A stretch of DNA of 64,000 nucleotides, from assembly GCF_900109775.1 (NCBI RefSeq), contig NZ_FOAX01000001.1, positions 992,001 through 1,056,000 on the forward strand, in the 5' to 3' direction. Below, in pieces: positions 32,349-40,473 of the stretch (positions are counted from its first letter, which is position 1; each line of letters begins with the position of its first letter). Origin of the DNA: Pseudoxanthomonas sp. GM95. Its GTDB lineage: Bacteria; Pseudomonadota; Gammaproteobacteria; Xanthomonadales; Xanthomonadaceae. The notes beneath the pieces are model-generated. The model worked only from the letters and a program-made list of their open reading frames with translations. It was not told where the DNA came from and ran no database searches. A program made the translations under genes and the position numbers.

Positions 32349-35210
32349 TTAGAAACGCTGGGTGTAGCGCATGTAGCCGAAGCGGCCGATGTCGAACTCC
32401 GGGTAGTACGGGAAGGCAGTACTGACGTCGCCGCCGGAGTACAGGATCGGGCCGTAATGGTCGAACACGTTGTTCACGCCCACCGCGATGGTGGCGTTCC
32501 ACGGCGCCTGGTAGCTCAGCTGCAGGTCGTGGAAGGTGTTGGAGCCCACCTTGCGGCGCGGATCGGATTCGCCATTGGCGTAGTGGTCCGGTTCCGAGCA
32601 GGCGCGGTTGGTGACGCACGACTCCGAGATGCCCGAGTAGTAGCGCGTCTTCCAGTTCACGCCCCACTGGTCGTCGATCTGCCAGTTGAGGTTGAGGTTG
32701 GACTTGATGCGGAAATAGCCGGGCTGGCCGACCAGGCCGATCTCGATGTCGTCGCCGGCGCTGTTCTGCCCAGATTCGTTGTACTTGCTGGTGTAGGTGG
32801 TCTGCCAGTCGACGTTGAAGCTGCCGATCGCCGTGTCGGCCAGGCGGTAGCGCACGCCGATGTCCCAGCCCTCGGTGTCGATATGGCCGAGGTTGGTCAG
32901 GCCATAGAACAGCTGGCTGATATGGCCATCCGACTCGCGCACGATGCCCTCGCAGCGGGCCGAATTCCCCAGGACATAGCAATCACGCAGGATGCGATCG
33001 ACGCTGTCGCTGATGATCGCGTTGCTCAGCTTGTAGCGCCACCAGTCCAGGCTCAGGTCCAGGCCGCGGGCGAAGTCGGGACTCCAGACGATGCCGGCGG
33101 TCCAGCTCTTAGAGGTTTCCGGCTCCAGGTCCGGATTGGAGCCGGTGATGAACTGGTCCGGCGTGGCGCACGGCCAGCTCGTGCAAGGCTGCAGGCCCTG
33201 GCCCAGCTGGACGTAGCTGGCCGGCACGCCCGCGCCGCTGCAGGCCGCGTTACCCGCCACGCTGCCCGAGACCCCGACCGAGCAGGGATCGGTGTATTCC
33301 TCAAAGCTCGAACCGGTGCCGCCGTAGAGATCGTTGATCGACGGCGCGCGGAAGCCCTCGGCCCAGGTGCCGCGGATGTTCAGGGTGTCGGTCGGACGCC
33401 ACAACCCGCTGACCTTGTGGTTCACGGTCGTGCCGAAGTTGCTGTAGTGCGAATAGCGCGAGGCCAGGTTGAAGGTCAGCTCCTTGGCAAAGGGCTTGTC
33501 GGCCAGCACCGGGATGTTCAACTCGGCGTAGGCCTCGTTGACCGAGTACTCGCCGAGCGTCGTGTCGGCCGCAAGGCCGGTGTATTCGCCGGTCTGGGCG
33601 AACGCGTCCGGGGTGTAGCTGCCCTGTTCCTCGCGACGTTCCGCGCCCACGGCGAAGCCCAGGTCGCCGGCCGGCAGTTCGAGCAGCGCGCCGGTCAGGC
33701 TGGCAGAGAACACCTTGGTCGTGGTCTTGCCGGTGTCGGTGGTGATCGGGAACAGGAAGTCCTGCAGCGCGCTGTCCGCCAGCGAACCCTGGCCCGCGAC
33801 GCCGTACGGCAGCAGCGGATTCCAGGGACGGCAGGCATCCAGGCCGATCGGCGAGGCGGCGCTGCCGCACTGGGCCACGCCATCGGCATTGATGAACGAG
33901 GGGCCGAGCGCCTGGCGGGTGGCGATCAGGCTGGCATCGCCATAGCCGCGCTTGGTCAGCTTGTTGCGGTTGTAGAGGAAGCCGACTTCCCAGTTCCACG
34001 GCTTGTCCGCCACATCGAAGCCGCCGGACAGCTGGGTCGCGAAGCGGAAGGTCTTCAGTTCGCTCTCGGTGCTGCGCGGCACTTCCCACAGGCGGCGCCG
34101 GAACTCGAGGTCTTCACCGATCGGGTTGAACGCGCTGTCGGCCGACAGCGGCGTGTCGAACGCGCCGGACTGATACGGATAACCGGCGATCTGCTGATCG
34201 GTGGTGCGCTCGTTGTACAGGATGTCGGCGTTGAAATTCAGCCGGTCGGTGAGGTCGTAGTTGACGTTGGCCAGCACCGATTTGCGCTCGACGCCGGTCT
34301 GCAGATACATCTGCTCGTTGGAGTTGGCGTAGCGGTCGCTGGTCAGCGGGATGTAGTCGGCGGCGTTGGACGGATCGCCGCCCGGCGCCAGCGTGCACCA
34401 GGTCTCCGCGCCACCGCACAGACCCTGGGCCGAGCCATTCTGCGAGATCGGGCTCCAGCCAGAGCCCGGATACAGCGGACCCGCATTGCCGTCGGCACTG
34501 AACCAGCGCTCGGAGGCCAGGATTGGATCGGACTTGCTGCGCTCGGCGGTGATGTTGAAGCCACCGCGATCAAAGGTCTTGCCGAACACGGCCGAAATGG
34601 TCGACTCGCCGCCGTCGCCCTGGCCGAACTGGCCGTACTGGGCCGAGACTTCCGCCCCGTCGAAGCGCTTGCGGGTCACCACGTTGACCACTGCGGCGAT
34701 CGCGTCGGAGCCGTAGATGGACGAGGCGCCATCCTTGAGGATGTCGATGCGTTCGACGGCGGCCAGCGGAATCTGGCTGAGATCCTGCGAGCCGGACGTC
34801 GAGACGCCCAGGCGCTGACCGTTCACCAGTACCAAGGTGCGATTGGAGCCGAGGTTGCGGATATCGACGTAATAGCCACCGACATCCTCGCCCGAGGCCA
34901 GCGCGTCAGCGCGCGAAATCGCAGGCGCGCCAGACGATGGGTTGTTCTGCAGCAGGTCGGCGATCGAGGTGAAACCTGATTGCTCGATCTGCTTGCGGGT
35001 GATGACCTGCACCGGCTGTTGGTTTTCGATCTGCGCACCGCGGATGCGCGAGCCGGTGACGGTGACCTGGTCGAGAGTCTTGGTGGTGTTTTCGCCTTCT
35101 GCCTGCGTCTGCGCCGAAGCCGTGGCAGCGGCGGTGAGCAGGAGTGAGGACATGATCGCGCTCGCAAGCGTGCTGCGCATGCCGACGGAGCGGCGGAAAG
35201 AGTTCTGCAT
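32349..35210 (-). CDS. TonB-dependent outer-membrane receptor 2
   Basis: Outer-membrane receptor of 953 residues. The signal peptide is about 1-33 (ending ATASAQ). A TonB-box-like LDQVTVTGSRIRG precedes the plug domain (VITRKQIEQSGFTSIADLLQ; RTLVLVNGQRLGV; IDILKDGASSIYGSDAIAA). The long barrel ends FGYMRYTQRF. Several cysteine pairs lie in extracellular-loop regions. The GxR plug wording and size are typical of the large carbohydrate or peptide-type receptors of xanthomonads, but substrate cannot be read. ATG at 35210 (MQNSFRRS). Its 5' leader holds two palindromes at distances like those of receptor 1, about 5 kb away. Confidence 0.93.
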   Translation of the reverse strand: MQNSFRRSVGMRSTLASAIMSSLLLTAAATASAQTQAEGENTTKTLDQVTVTGSRIRGAQIENQQPVQVITRKQIEQSGFTSIADLLQNNPSSGAPAISRADALASGEDVGGYYVDIRNLGSNRTLVLVNGQRLGVSTSGSQDLSQIPLAAVERIDILKDGASSIYGSDAIAAVVNVVTRKRFDGAEVSAQYGQFGQGDGGESTISAVFGKTFDRGGFNITAERSKSDPILASERWFSADGNAGPLYPGSGWSPISQNGSAQGLCGGAETWCTLAPGGDPSNAADYIPLTSDRYANSNEQMYLQTGVERKSVLANVNYDLTDRLNFNADILYNERTTDQQIAGYPYQSGAFDTPLSADSAFNPIGEDLEFRRRLWEVPRSTESELKTFRFATQLSGGFDVADKPWNWEVGFLYNRNKLTKRGYGDASLIATRQALGPSFINADGVAQCGSAASPIGLDACRPWNPLLPYGVAGQGSLADSALQDFLFPITTDTGKTTTKVFSASLTGALLELPAGDLGFAVGAERREEQGSYTPDAFAQTGEYTGLAADTTLGEYSVNEAYAELNIPVLADKPFAKELTFNLASRYSHYSNFGTTVNHKVSGLWRPTDTLNIRGTWAEGFRAPSINDLYGGTGSSFEEYTDPCSVGVSGSVAGNAACSGAGVPASYVQLGQGLQPCTSWPCATPDQFITGSNPDLEPETSKSWTAGIVWSPDFARGLDLSLDWWRYKLSNAIISDSVDRILRDCYVLGNSARCEGIVRESDGHISQLFYGLTNLGHIDTEGWDIGVRYRLADTAIGSFNVDWQTTYTSKYNESGQNSAGDDIEIGLVGQPGYFRIKSNLNLNWQIDDQWGVNWKTRYYSGISESCVTNRACSEPDHYANGESDPRRKVGSNTFHDLQLSYQAPWNATIAVGVNNVFDHYGPILYSGGDVSTAFPYYPEFDIGRFGYMRYTQRF

Positions 35211-35249
35211 GTGGGTGTTAGGCCTTCTTGTTCGCGTTAGACACAACAC

Positions 35250-35298
35250 GCTGATGAAGTGTCATCAGCACGCGCGATGGATGACTGCCGTGCAGTCA
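35250..35298. repeat. two tandem palindromes in the TonB receptor 2 leader
   Basis: GCTGATGA-AGTG-TCATCAGC (35250-35269) and TGACTGC-CGT-GCAGTCA (35282-35298) lie 40-88 bp upstream of the receptor ATG. Both have perfect arms, so they can be hairpins in the mRNA leader or protein-binding sites. Confidence 0.6.
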
Positions 35299-35455
35299 CA
35301 GACGAAACTAACACTCACACAACAAAAAATTCGCCAGAAAGAAATTTTCGACGCGATTGTCATCTGCGTGACACGCGTTTCTGGATGGCTGTCACCGAAG
35401 TGGAAATTCAACGTGGTGATTTTTTGGTCGCATCAGACGCGAGGCCTTGAGAAGT

Positions 35456-35470
35456 ACCTTGATTCAAGGT
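35456..35470. repeat. 7+1+7 palindrome
   Basis: ACCTTGA-T-TCAAGGT, a perfect dyad about 250 bp upstream of TonB receptor 2; a half copy (CCTTGAG) lies 7 bp to the left. Shape fits a dimeric regulator site; the regulator is unknown. Confidence 0.5.
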
Positions 35471-35703
35471 GTTTCGTGCAAATTTAAATGCAGCTAGGCT
35501 GCCTTGACACGCAAGTGTGGATGCGACTAAAGCGCGTAGCAGGTGCATCAAGTTTCGCGTAATCGCGTGTCGCGCTTTGCGCGCATCACGATGCATGCCG
35601 CCTGCGGCATTCGATGCGTAACAAGATGACGCTTCAGCGGATTCGCTGGCTGCGTCAGGGCGATGTCAGTCGCATCGCCTGAAAGAGCAGGCGGCGCGTT
35701 CGA

Positions 35704-36114
35704 TCAACGCGACAAGAGCGCGCGCCAATGCGCGAGCTGTTGCTCCAGCGCCTCGGGCGTGTGGCGCACGGCGTGGCCGCTGCCCCACACCGGTCCTGGC
35801 CAAGCCGCATCGCCTTCATGACGACCGACCAGATGCACGTGCAGCTGACGCACGATGTTGCCCAGGGCGCCGATGTTGAGTTTTTCGACACCGGTGTGGG
35901 CGCGGATCAGGGCGCCGACCTGATTGACTTCGGCCAGCAGCAGGCGCTGCTGGCTGCCGTCGAGTTCGATCCACTCCACTGCATCGGCGACGCGTGGTAC
36001 CAGCACCAGCCACGGGAAGCGGGTGTCGTCCATCAGCCGCACCTGCGACAGCGGGCCATCGGCGATGAACACGCTGTCAGCGGCGAGCCGGGGATCGAGG
36101 ACGAAGTCGGCCAT
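35704..36114 (-). CDS. HIT domain protein
   Basis: Histidine-triad family nucleotide-binding protein of 136 residues. The signature region reads NIVRQLHVHLVGRHEGDAAW, so the usual HxHxH has only its first two histidines in register, as in the Pseudomonas-type HIT branch with a following PVWG. The N-terminal half (SQVRLMDDTRFPWLVLVPRV) fits the family. Likely a nucleoside phosphate hydrolase or transferase in the cytoplasm; substrate unknown. ATG at 36114, 10 bp after the stop of the dienelactone hydrolase gene on the same strand. Confidence 0.88.
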   Translation of the reverse strand: MADFVLDPRLAADSVFIADGPLSQVRLMDDTRFPWLVLVPRVADAVEWIELDGSQQRLLLAEVNQVGALIRAHTGVEKLNIGALGNIVRQLHVHLVGRHEGDAAWPGPVWGSGHAVRHTPEALEQQLAHWRALLSR

Positions 36115-36124
36115 GGTGCGGGGC

Positions 36125-36796
36125 TTACCCGATGTTTTCCTGCAGGAATGCGACAGCGCGAGCGAATGCGGTCTTGGCGCTGGCTTCGTCGTAAACGGCC
36201 GGGCTCGCATCACGGTTGAACGCGTGGTTGGCCGGATAGGTGAACACGTCCATGTCCGGCCATGCCTGGCGCTGCGCTTCGACGATGTCCGGGGTGATGT
36301 GCGCGTCCTGTTCGCCGAAGTGGAACTGCACCGGCGCCTTCAGTGGCTGGTCGACGAACATGCCGTTGCGCCCGCCGTAGTAGCTGATGCTCGGCAGCGC
36401 CAGGCGCTGGGCCGAGAGCAGGGCGACGGTGCCACCCCAGCAGTAGCCGACGGTGGCGACCTTCTCGTTGCCGGCGGCCGTGCGCGCGGCCTGCGCGGCG
36501 ATCTCGACCAGATCCACGGCGGCGTCCAGGCCGATCTCGCCGACGATCTCCAGGCCGCGTTTCATGCCGGCGTCGTCGTAGGGCAGCTCCAGGCCGGGCT
36601 CGACCAGGTCGAAGAAGGCCGGCGCGATCGCCAGGTAGCCCTCGGCCGCGTACTGCTCGGCCACGCCGCGCACGTGCTCGGTCACGCCGAAGATTTCCTG
36701 AATGACGATCAGGCTGCCGCGGACGGTGCCGGTCGGTTCGGCCTGCCAGGCGGCAACCGGACCCTTGGAGGTGGTGAGCGTGATCCATTGACCCAT
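36125..36796 (-). CDS. dienelactone hydrolase family protein
   Basis: Cytoplasmic alpha/beta hydrolase of 223 residues. The nucleophile is a cysteine in GYCWGG near residue 120, as in dienelactone hydrolases. Further conserved segments are VIQEIFGVTEHVRGVAEQYA, FHFGEQDAHITPD (acid residue) and YPANHAFNRD (catalytic histidine). No aromatic-degradation genes flank it, so it is probably a general carboxymethylenebutenolidase-like hydrolase. It ends 10 bp before the HIT gene, suggesting co-transcription. Confidence 0.93.
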   Translation of the reverse strand: MGQWITLTTSKGPVAAWQAEPTGTVRGSLIVIQEIFGVTEHVRGVAEQYAAEGYLAIAPAFFDLVEPGLELPYDDAGMKRGLEIVGEIGLDAAVDLVEIAAQAARTAAGNEKVATVGYCWGGTVALLSAQRLALPSISYYGGRNGMFVDQPLKAPVQFHFGEQDAHITPDIVEAQRQAWPDMDVFTYPANHAFNRDASPAVYDEASAKTAFARAVAFLQENIG

Positions 36797-36905
36797 GGGG
36801 GAGCCTCTTCAAAGCGTTTAAGTGAACGGGGGAGTCTAAACGCGCGCGGGGAAGGGTTCCGTTGCATCGTTGCCGTCAAAACGTCCTGCCGGTGGCGTCG
36901 CCGCG

Positions 36906-37415
36906 CTAGGGGCTGCTGGCGTAGGACACCGCCACGATCACGAAACTGCCGGTGCGCCCGGGCAGGGCGGCCTCGAACTCGTCGTCCACGCGCTTTTTCA
37001 GCATCGCCCGGGCCAGCGGCGAATCGATGCTGATGTGGCCCAGAGTGGCATCGGTCTCGTCCGGGCCAACGATGCGGTAGCGCGCGGCCTCGCCGGTGTC
37101 GTTGTCTTCCAGCTCGACCTGGGCGCCGAAGAACACCGCCTGCGGGTCCGAGGGTGCCTCGGCCACCACGCGCAGCGCCTCCAGGCGCTTGCTCAGGTAG
37201 CGCACGCGGCGGTCGATCTCGCCGAGCTGCTTCTTGCGGTAGGTGTACTCGGCGTTCTCCGAGCGGTCGCCTTCGGCCGCCGCGGCGGCCAGCGCCTTGA
37301 CCACTTCAGGGCGGCGCACGCGCCAGAGATCGTCCAGCTCGGCCTTCAGGCGCGCATGGCCTTCGGGCGTGATCAGGGCGGTGCTTTTTTCGGCAGGCGG
37401 GCGCCAACGGCTCAT
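36906..37415 (-). CDS. greB: transcription elongation factor GreB
   Basis: Binds the RNA polymerase secondary channel and stimulates cleavage of backtracked RNA. The 169-residue protein has the N-terminal coiled coil (residues about 10-85) with the acidic tip in [16 protein letters not shown]. The C-terminal FKBP-like domain ([31 protein letters not shown]) follows. The wording [21 protein letters not shown] identifies GreB rather than GreA. ATG at 37415. Confidence 0.94.
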   Translation of the reverse strand: MSRWRPPAEKSTALITPEGHARLKAELDDLWRVRRPEVVKALAAAAAEGDRSENAEYTYRKKQLGEIDRRVRYLSKRLEALRVVAEAPSDPQAVFFGAQVELEDNDTGEAARYRIVGPDETDATLGHISIDSPLARAMLKKRVDDEFEAALPGRTGSFVIVAVSYASSP

Positions 37416-37817
37416 GCGGTCTGGGGACGAAACGAACGACGCACGATTGTACGTCGCGTCCTTCTTGCGCCCGCTTGGCGCCCCGTAACTTGGCGCCCTG
37501 TGCGCCAGACAAACGAGACGTCGCTGGGCCAGCGATCTTGCATCGTTTCTTCCGTTGCAGAATGGCTGATTACGTGGGCGATGCGGTGGGCGGCGCAATT
37601 GCGATGCGATAGCGCAGAGAACGGCAAGGTCTGCTGCTGGCTTAAATCCTCAAAAGCAAGAAAGTGAAAAAATCCCCGATTTTGCACGATCTAAATGCTG
37701 CGACTGCAGCAGCGCAAGCATGGTTACGTCCGGCTGTGAAGGCCGCTTGATTGAAGGTCCTGTCACGGAATCGGCGTTTGCGCGCGGCCTATAGTCGCTC
37801 GCCGCCAATGCAGGGAG
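37416..37817. other. 402-bp intergenic region between greB and the GxGYxYP gene
   Basis: No gene is supported: the open frames here have unusual composition and no ribosome-binding site. It contains a tandem direct repeat CTTGGCGCCC (37474-37483 and 37489-37498, 15-bp period) close to greB. A TATAGT -10-like box at 37790-37795 lies 28 bp before the next gene's start. Confidence 0.6.
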
Positions 37818-37823
37818 ATGGCC

Positions 37824-39932
37824 ATGGTCACACGCAGGCGTTTTCTGATTTCGCAGGGTCTCATCGTGGCCGGTGCCGCAAGTGGCGCCACTGCGAGTGG
37901 GCTGCTGGATGCTTTGCTTCCTTCTGATCGCAGCGGCGCGCTGGCGCCAGACGGCGTCGCCGAGTTTGGCGGTCACGGCGCGCCTGCCGGCGTGCGATGG
38001 AGTCCCGGACGAATGCTGCCCAGCTTCGCCTCGCCGACGCACCTGGATGCGGCCAGCGTGGCTGCGTTGCCGGGCGAAGACCAACTGCTGCTCACTACGC
38101 TGCAGGGCGTGGTCAACCGGCGCAAGCCCTCGCTGTATTTCCTCTACGACCAGGGCGAGGACACGCCGGACGAGCGCTGGTTGGCAGGCTTTCCTTCAAG
38201 CCAGGTGACCTTGCACGCCGATGCGCTGTCGCTGGTGGCGCGCTATCGCGACCGGGCGCGCGGGGCGATCGTCTACGACCCGGATGTGCCCGATTCGGTC
38301 AACGTCGCCACCACGCTGGCTGGCCTGGAAAGTGCCGTGGTCGCCACCGCCGAACAGGCGGCGCTGCATGGCTTCCGCGTGATCGAGGACCTGCGTGGCC
38401 GCTTTACCGGCCAGGACAAGGTGCAGATCTATCAGTGGCAGCGCGATCACCTGTGGCCGCGCTGCGAGCATCGCCTGCTGGCCGGGTTGGCACCGACGCG
38501 TCTGGTCGATGTGCCGGACGTGGCATGGCGCGAAGTGGCGCGCGAAACGCAGGAGATCCGCGATTCGTCCAACCGCGCGGTGTTGACCCTGGACCTCAGC
38601 GCGGAACTGGGCGGCGAGGCGATTTATGTGCGTTTCACCGATAGCTTCACCAGCGATGGTTGGGGCGCGTCGGTGGGCGCGGTGACGGCAGTGGCCGATG
38701 GCGTGACGATCGCCGAGTTCATCCCCGGCACGGAGGGCGAGGCCGCATTCCTGTTCTCGGGCAATGCGCCGATCGGCGGGGAGCAAAACCGCTTTGCCGA
38801 TGGCGGTAACTACTTCGTCTATCGGTTCGCGCCGCCGGCGGGGACGACCACGTTCACCGTGACGGTCGATATCTGGAACCAGTACTTGATCACCGCGACC
38901 GACACCGCACCGCAGCGGCACGAGCCCATCGCCTATTTCCGCGACTACGTGGTGGCCACCCAGGCGATGGTGGTGTGGCTGGATCCCAACGGCGCGCCGG
39001 GCGAGCTGCTGGCCGACATCTTCGACAGCACCGCGACGGCGACGCCGTACCTGGGCTGGTTCTCCAACGATGTGGCTGGCGAATGGGGCGGCGTCGATCT
39101 GGCGGCCGCGCATGGGGTCGAAGTGTTCGCCGCGGATTACTTCATGAATGCCACCGTGCATGGTGGCGTGCGTGCGCAGATTTCGGGGCGTCCGCGCCGG
39201 CCGAAACCCGAGCAACGCGCGAACAAGATCTACCTGACGCTGACCTTTGGCGAGGGCGACAACCTGCAGTTCTGCCAGCGCCATCTGCGCGAGCTGTGGG
39301 ACAACCCGGCGCGCGGCCAGGTGCCAACCAACTGGACCATCAGCCCGGTGCTGATCGATGCGGGGCCCGGGATTTATCGCTACTTCCAGAAGACCGCGAC
39401 CGGTAACGACCTGCTGATCTGTGGGCCGTCCGGCGCCGGCTATACCTACGGCGGCTCGTGGCCTGGCGATACGTTCGCCAAGTACGCCGACATCACCGAT
39501 CGTTACCTGCGGCAGACCGGGCTGGACCTGGTTTACGCGTACAACAACCGCAACGCCGACGACAGCGGCTGGCTGCCGATCGACGGCACGCTGCTGCAGA
39601 CCTACCGCAGGCGCACGGGCCTGCGCGGCATCATCCAGTCATGGGAAACCGGCGGCATCCTGGCGACCGGCCAGTTGCCGGTGATCGGCAATTTCAGCCA
39701 GCCGGGCAGTGCGGCCGAGTACAAGCAGGCGTTGGATGCGCATGTCGGCGATTGGGACGGGCTGTCGCCGTTCTTCATCGCCGCCGGTATCAATGCCTGG
39801 AACTGGACGCCGCAGGACATCGTCGAACTGGCCGCACGACTGGCCGAAGATGATCGCTACCGGATCGTGCTGGCCGATACCTTCTTCAACCTGCTGCGCG
39901 ATGCACCGAACGCGCAGCCGCACAGTGCTTGA
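37824..39932 (+). CDS. Tat-exported GxGYxYP family protein (putative glycoside hydrolase)
   Basis: Large exported protein of 702 residues. The twin-arginine signal TRRRFLISQGLIVAGAASG starts at residue 3. The body contains TTLQGVVNRRKPSLYFLYDQG near the N-terminus and GPSGAGYTYGGSWPGDTF near residue 540, the signature region of the GxGYxYP family (with Gly in place of the first Pro). LVYAYNNRNADDSGWLPID and IQSWETGG follow. An extra beta-rich segment (about 250-360) is inserted in the middle. Enzymatic activity is not established; members are predicted glycan-acting. AGGGAG at 37812-37817 fits ATG 37824 better than the in-frame ATG at 37818. Isolated between greB and a convergent lipoprotein gene. 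Confidence 0.78.
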   Translation: MVTRRRFLISQGLIVAGAASGATASGLLDALLPSDRSGALAPDGVAEFGGHGAPAGVRWSPGRMLPSFASPTHLDAASVAALPGEDQLLLTTLQGVVNRRKPSLYFLYDQGEDTPDERWLAGFPSSQVTLHADALSLVARYRDRARGAIVYDPDVPDSVNVATTLAGLESAVVATAEQAALHGFRVIEDLRGRFTGQDKVQIYQWQRDHLWPRCEHRLLAGLAPTRLVDVPDVAWREVARETQEIRDSSNRAVLTLDLSAELGGEAIYVRFTDSFTSDGWGASVGAVTAVADGVTIAEFIPGTEGEAAFLFSGNAPIGGEQNRFADGGNYFVYRFAPPAGTTTFTVTVDIWNQYLITATDTAPQRHEPIAYFRDYVVATQAMVVWLDPNGAPGELLADIFDSTATATPYLGWFSNDVAGEWGGVDLAAAHGVEVFAADYFMNATVHGGVRAQISGRPRRPKPEQRANKIYLTLTFGEGDNLQFCQRHLRELWDNPARGQVPTNWTISPVLIDAGPGIYRYFQKTATGNDLLICGPSGAGYTYGGSWPGDTFAKYADITDRYLRQTGLDLVYAYNNRNADDSGWLPIDGTLLQTYRRRTGLRGIIQSWETGGILATGQLPVIGNFSQPGSAAEYKQALDAHVGDWDGLSPFFIAAGINAWNWTPQDIVELAARLAEDDRYRIVLADTFFNLLRDAPNAQPHSA

Positions 39933-39980
39933 AGTTCAGAGGGCTGGACGTGCTCGCGCCACGAGCACGTCGCGCACCGA

Positions 39981-40427
39981 TCAGCGTGTGCGCTTGAAGG
40001 TGTAAGTGCCGTCCTGGCTGTGCAGTTCGTCGGCCGAGACCACGTCGAAGCGCACGTCCTGCGCGGCCGGATCGGTCGGGTCCAGCAGCAGCGCGCCCGG
40101 GCCGGCGGCCGACCAGGTGCCCGTGCTGCTGAGCTGTGCGCCGCCCGCGCTGAGGGTCTGGGTGTAGGCCCCGTCGGCCTCGATCACCAGCTTGGAGTTG
40201 TTGCCTTCGAACTCGCCGGCCAGTGCCTTGCGATCGATGATCACGCCGGCCTTGTCGGTGACTTCGGCGGCAAGTGCCTTGTCGACGGCGACGGCCGCGT
40301 CGGTGCCCGGGATCGCGGCCGTGGAAGTGTCCGCAGGCGGCGAGGCGGCCGGCGGTTCGGCAGGCTTGCAGGCGGCCAGCGCCAGCACGGTAAGGGCGGC
40401 AACGGCGATCAGGTGGCGTGGGGGCAT
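39981..40427 (-). CDS. lipoprotein, weakly NlpE-like
   Basis: Secreted lipoprotein of 148 residues. The signal peptide ends in LAAC (cysteine near residue 20), followed by a Pro/Ala/Ser-rich spacer. The C-terminal 80 residues form a small beta domain (GEFEGNNSKLVIEADGAYTQTL, SSTGTWSAAGPGALLLDP, DGTYTFKRTR). Its pattern recalls copper-resistance NlpE N-terminal domains, but no CxxC motif is present. Function unassigned. Downstream of the HerA-like gene on the same strand (46-bp gap). Confidence 0.75.
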   Translation of the reverse strand: MPPRHLIAVAALTVLALAACKPAEPPAASPPADTSTAAIPGTDAAVAVDKALAAEVTDKAGVIIDRKALAGEFEGNNSKLVIEADGAYTQTLSAGGAQLSSTGTWSAAGPGALLLDPTDPAAQDVRFDVVSADELHSQDGTYTFKRTR

Positions 40428-40473
40428 GCGGGTTTCCTCGTGTGCAGCGTGAGACGGAAGACGACGGAGAAGC

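Larger units (their letters stand above)
35211..35703. other. 493-bp intergenic region upstream of TonB receptor 2
   Basis: No credible gene. The receptor-proximal half is AT-richer than the surroundings and contains palindromes at 35250-35269, 35282-35298 and 35456-35470, plus spaced inverted repeats GTGACA/TGTCAC (35368-35395). The distal half holds TTGACA at 35504 with CTAAAG 17 bp later (a plus-strand promoter-like pair). It also holds inverted repeats AAAGCGCG/CGCGCTTT (35529-35578) and GGCGATG/CATCGCC (35659-35679). Confidence 0.6.

Noticed and set aside
32457-34979. 840-codon plus-strand open frame inside TonB receptor 2
   Set aside because: No start context or domain; the opposite strand is a full TonB-dependent receptor.
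37412-37687. 91-codon minus-strand frame upstream of greB
   Set aside because: No Shine-Dalgarno, mixed composition, overlaps the greB start, and contains the direct repeat; treated as non-coding.
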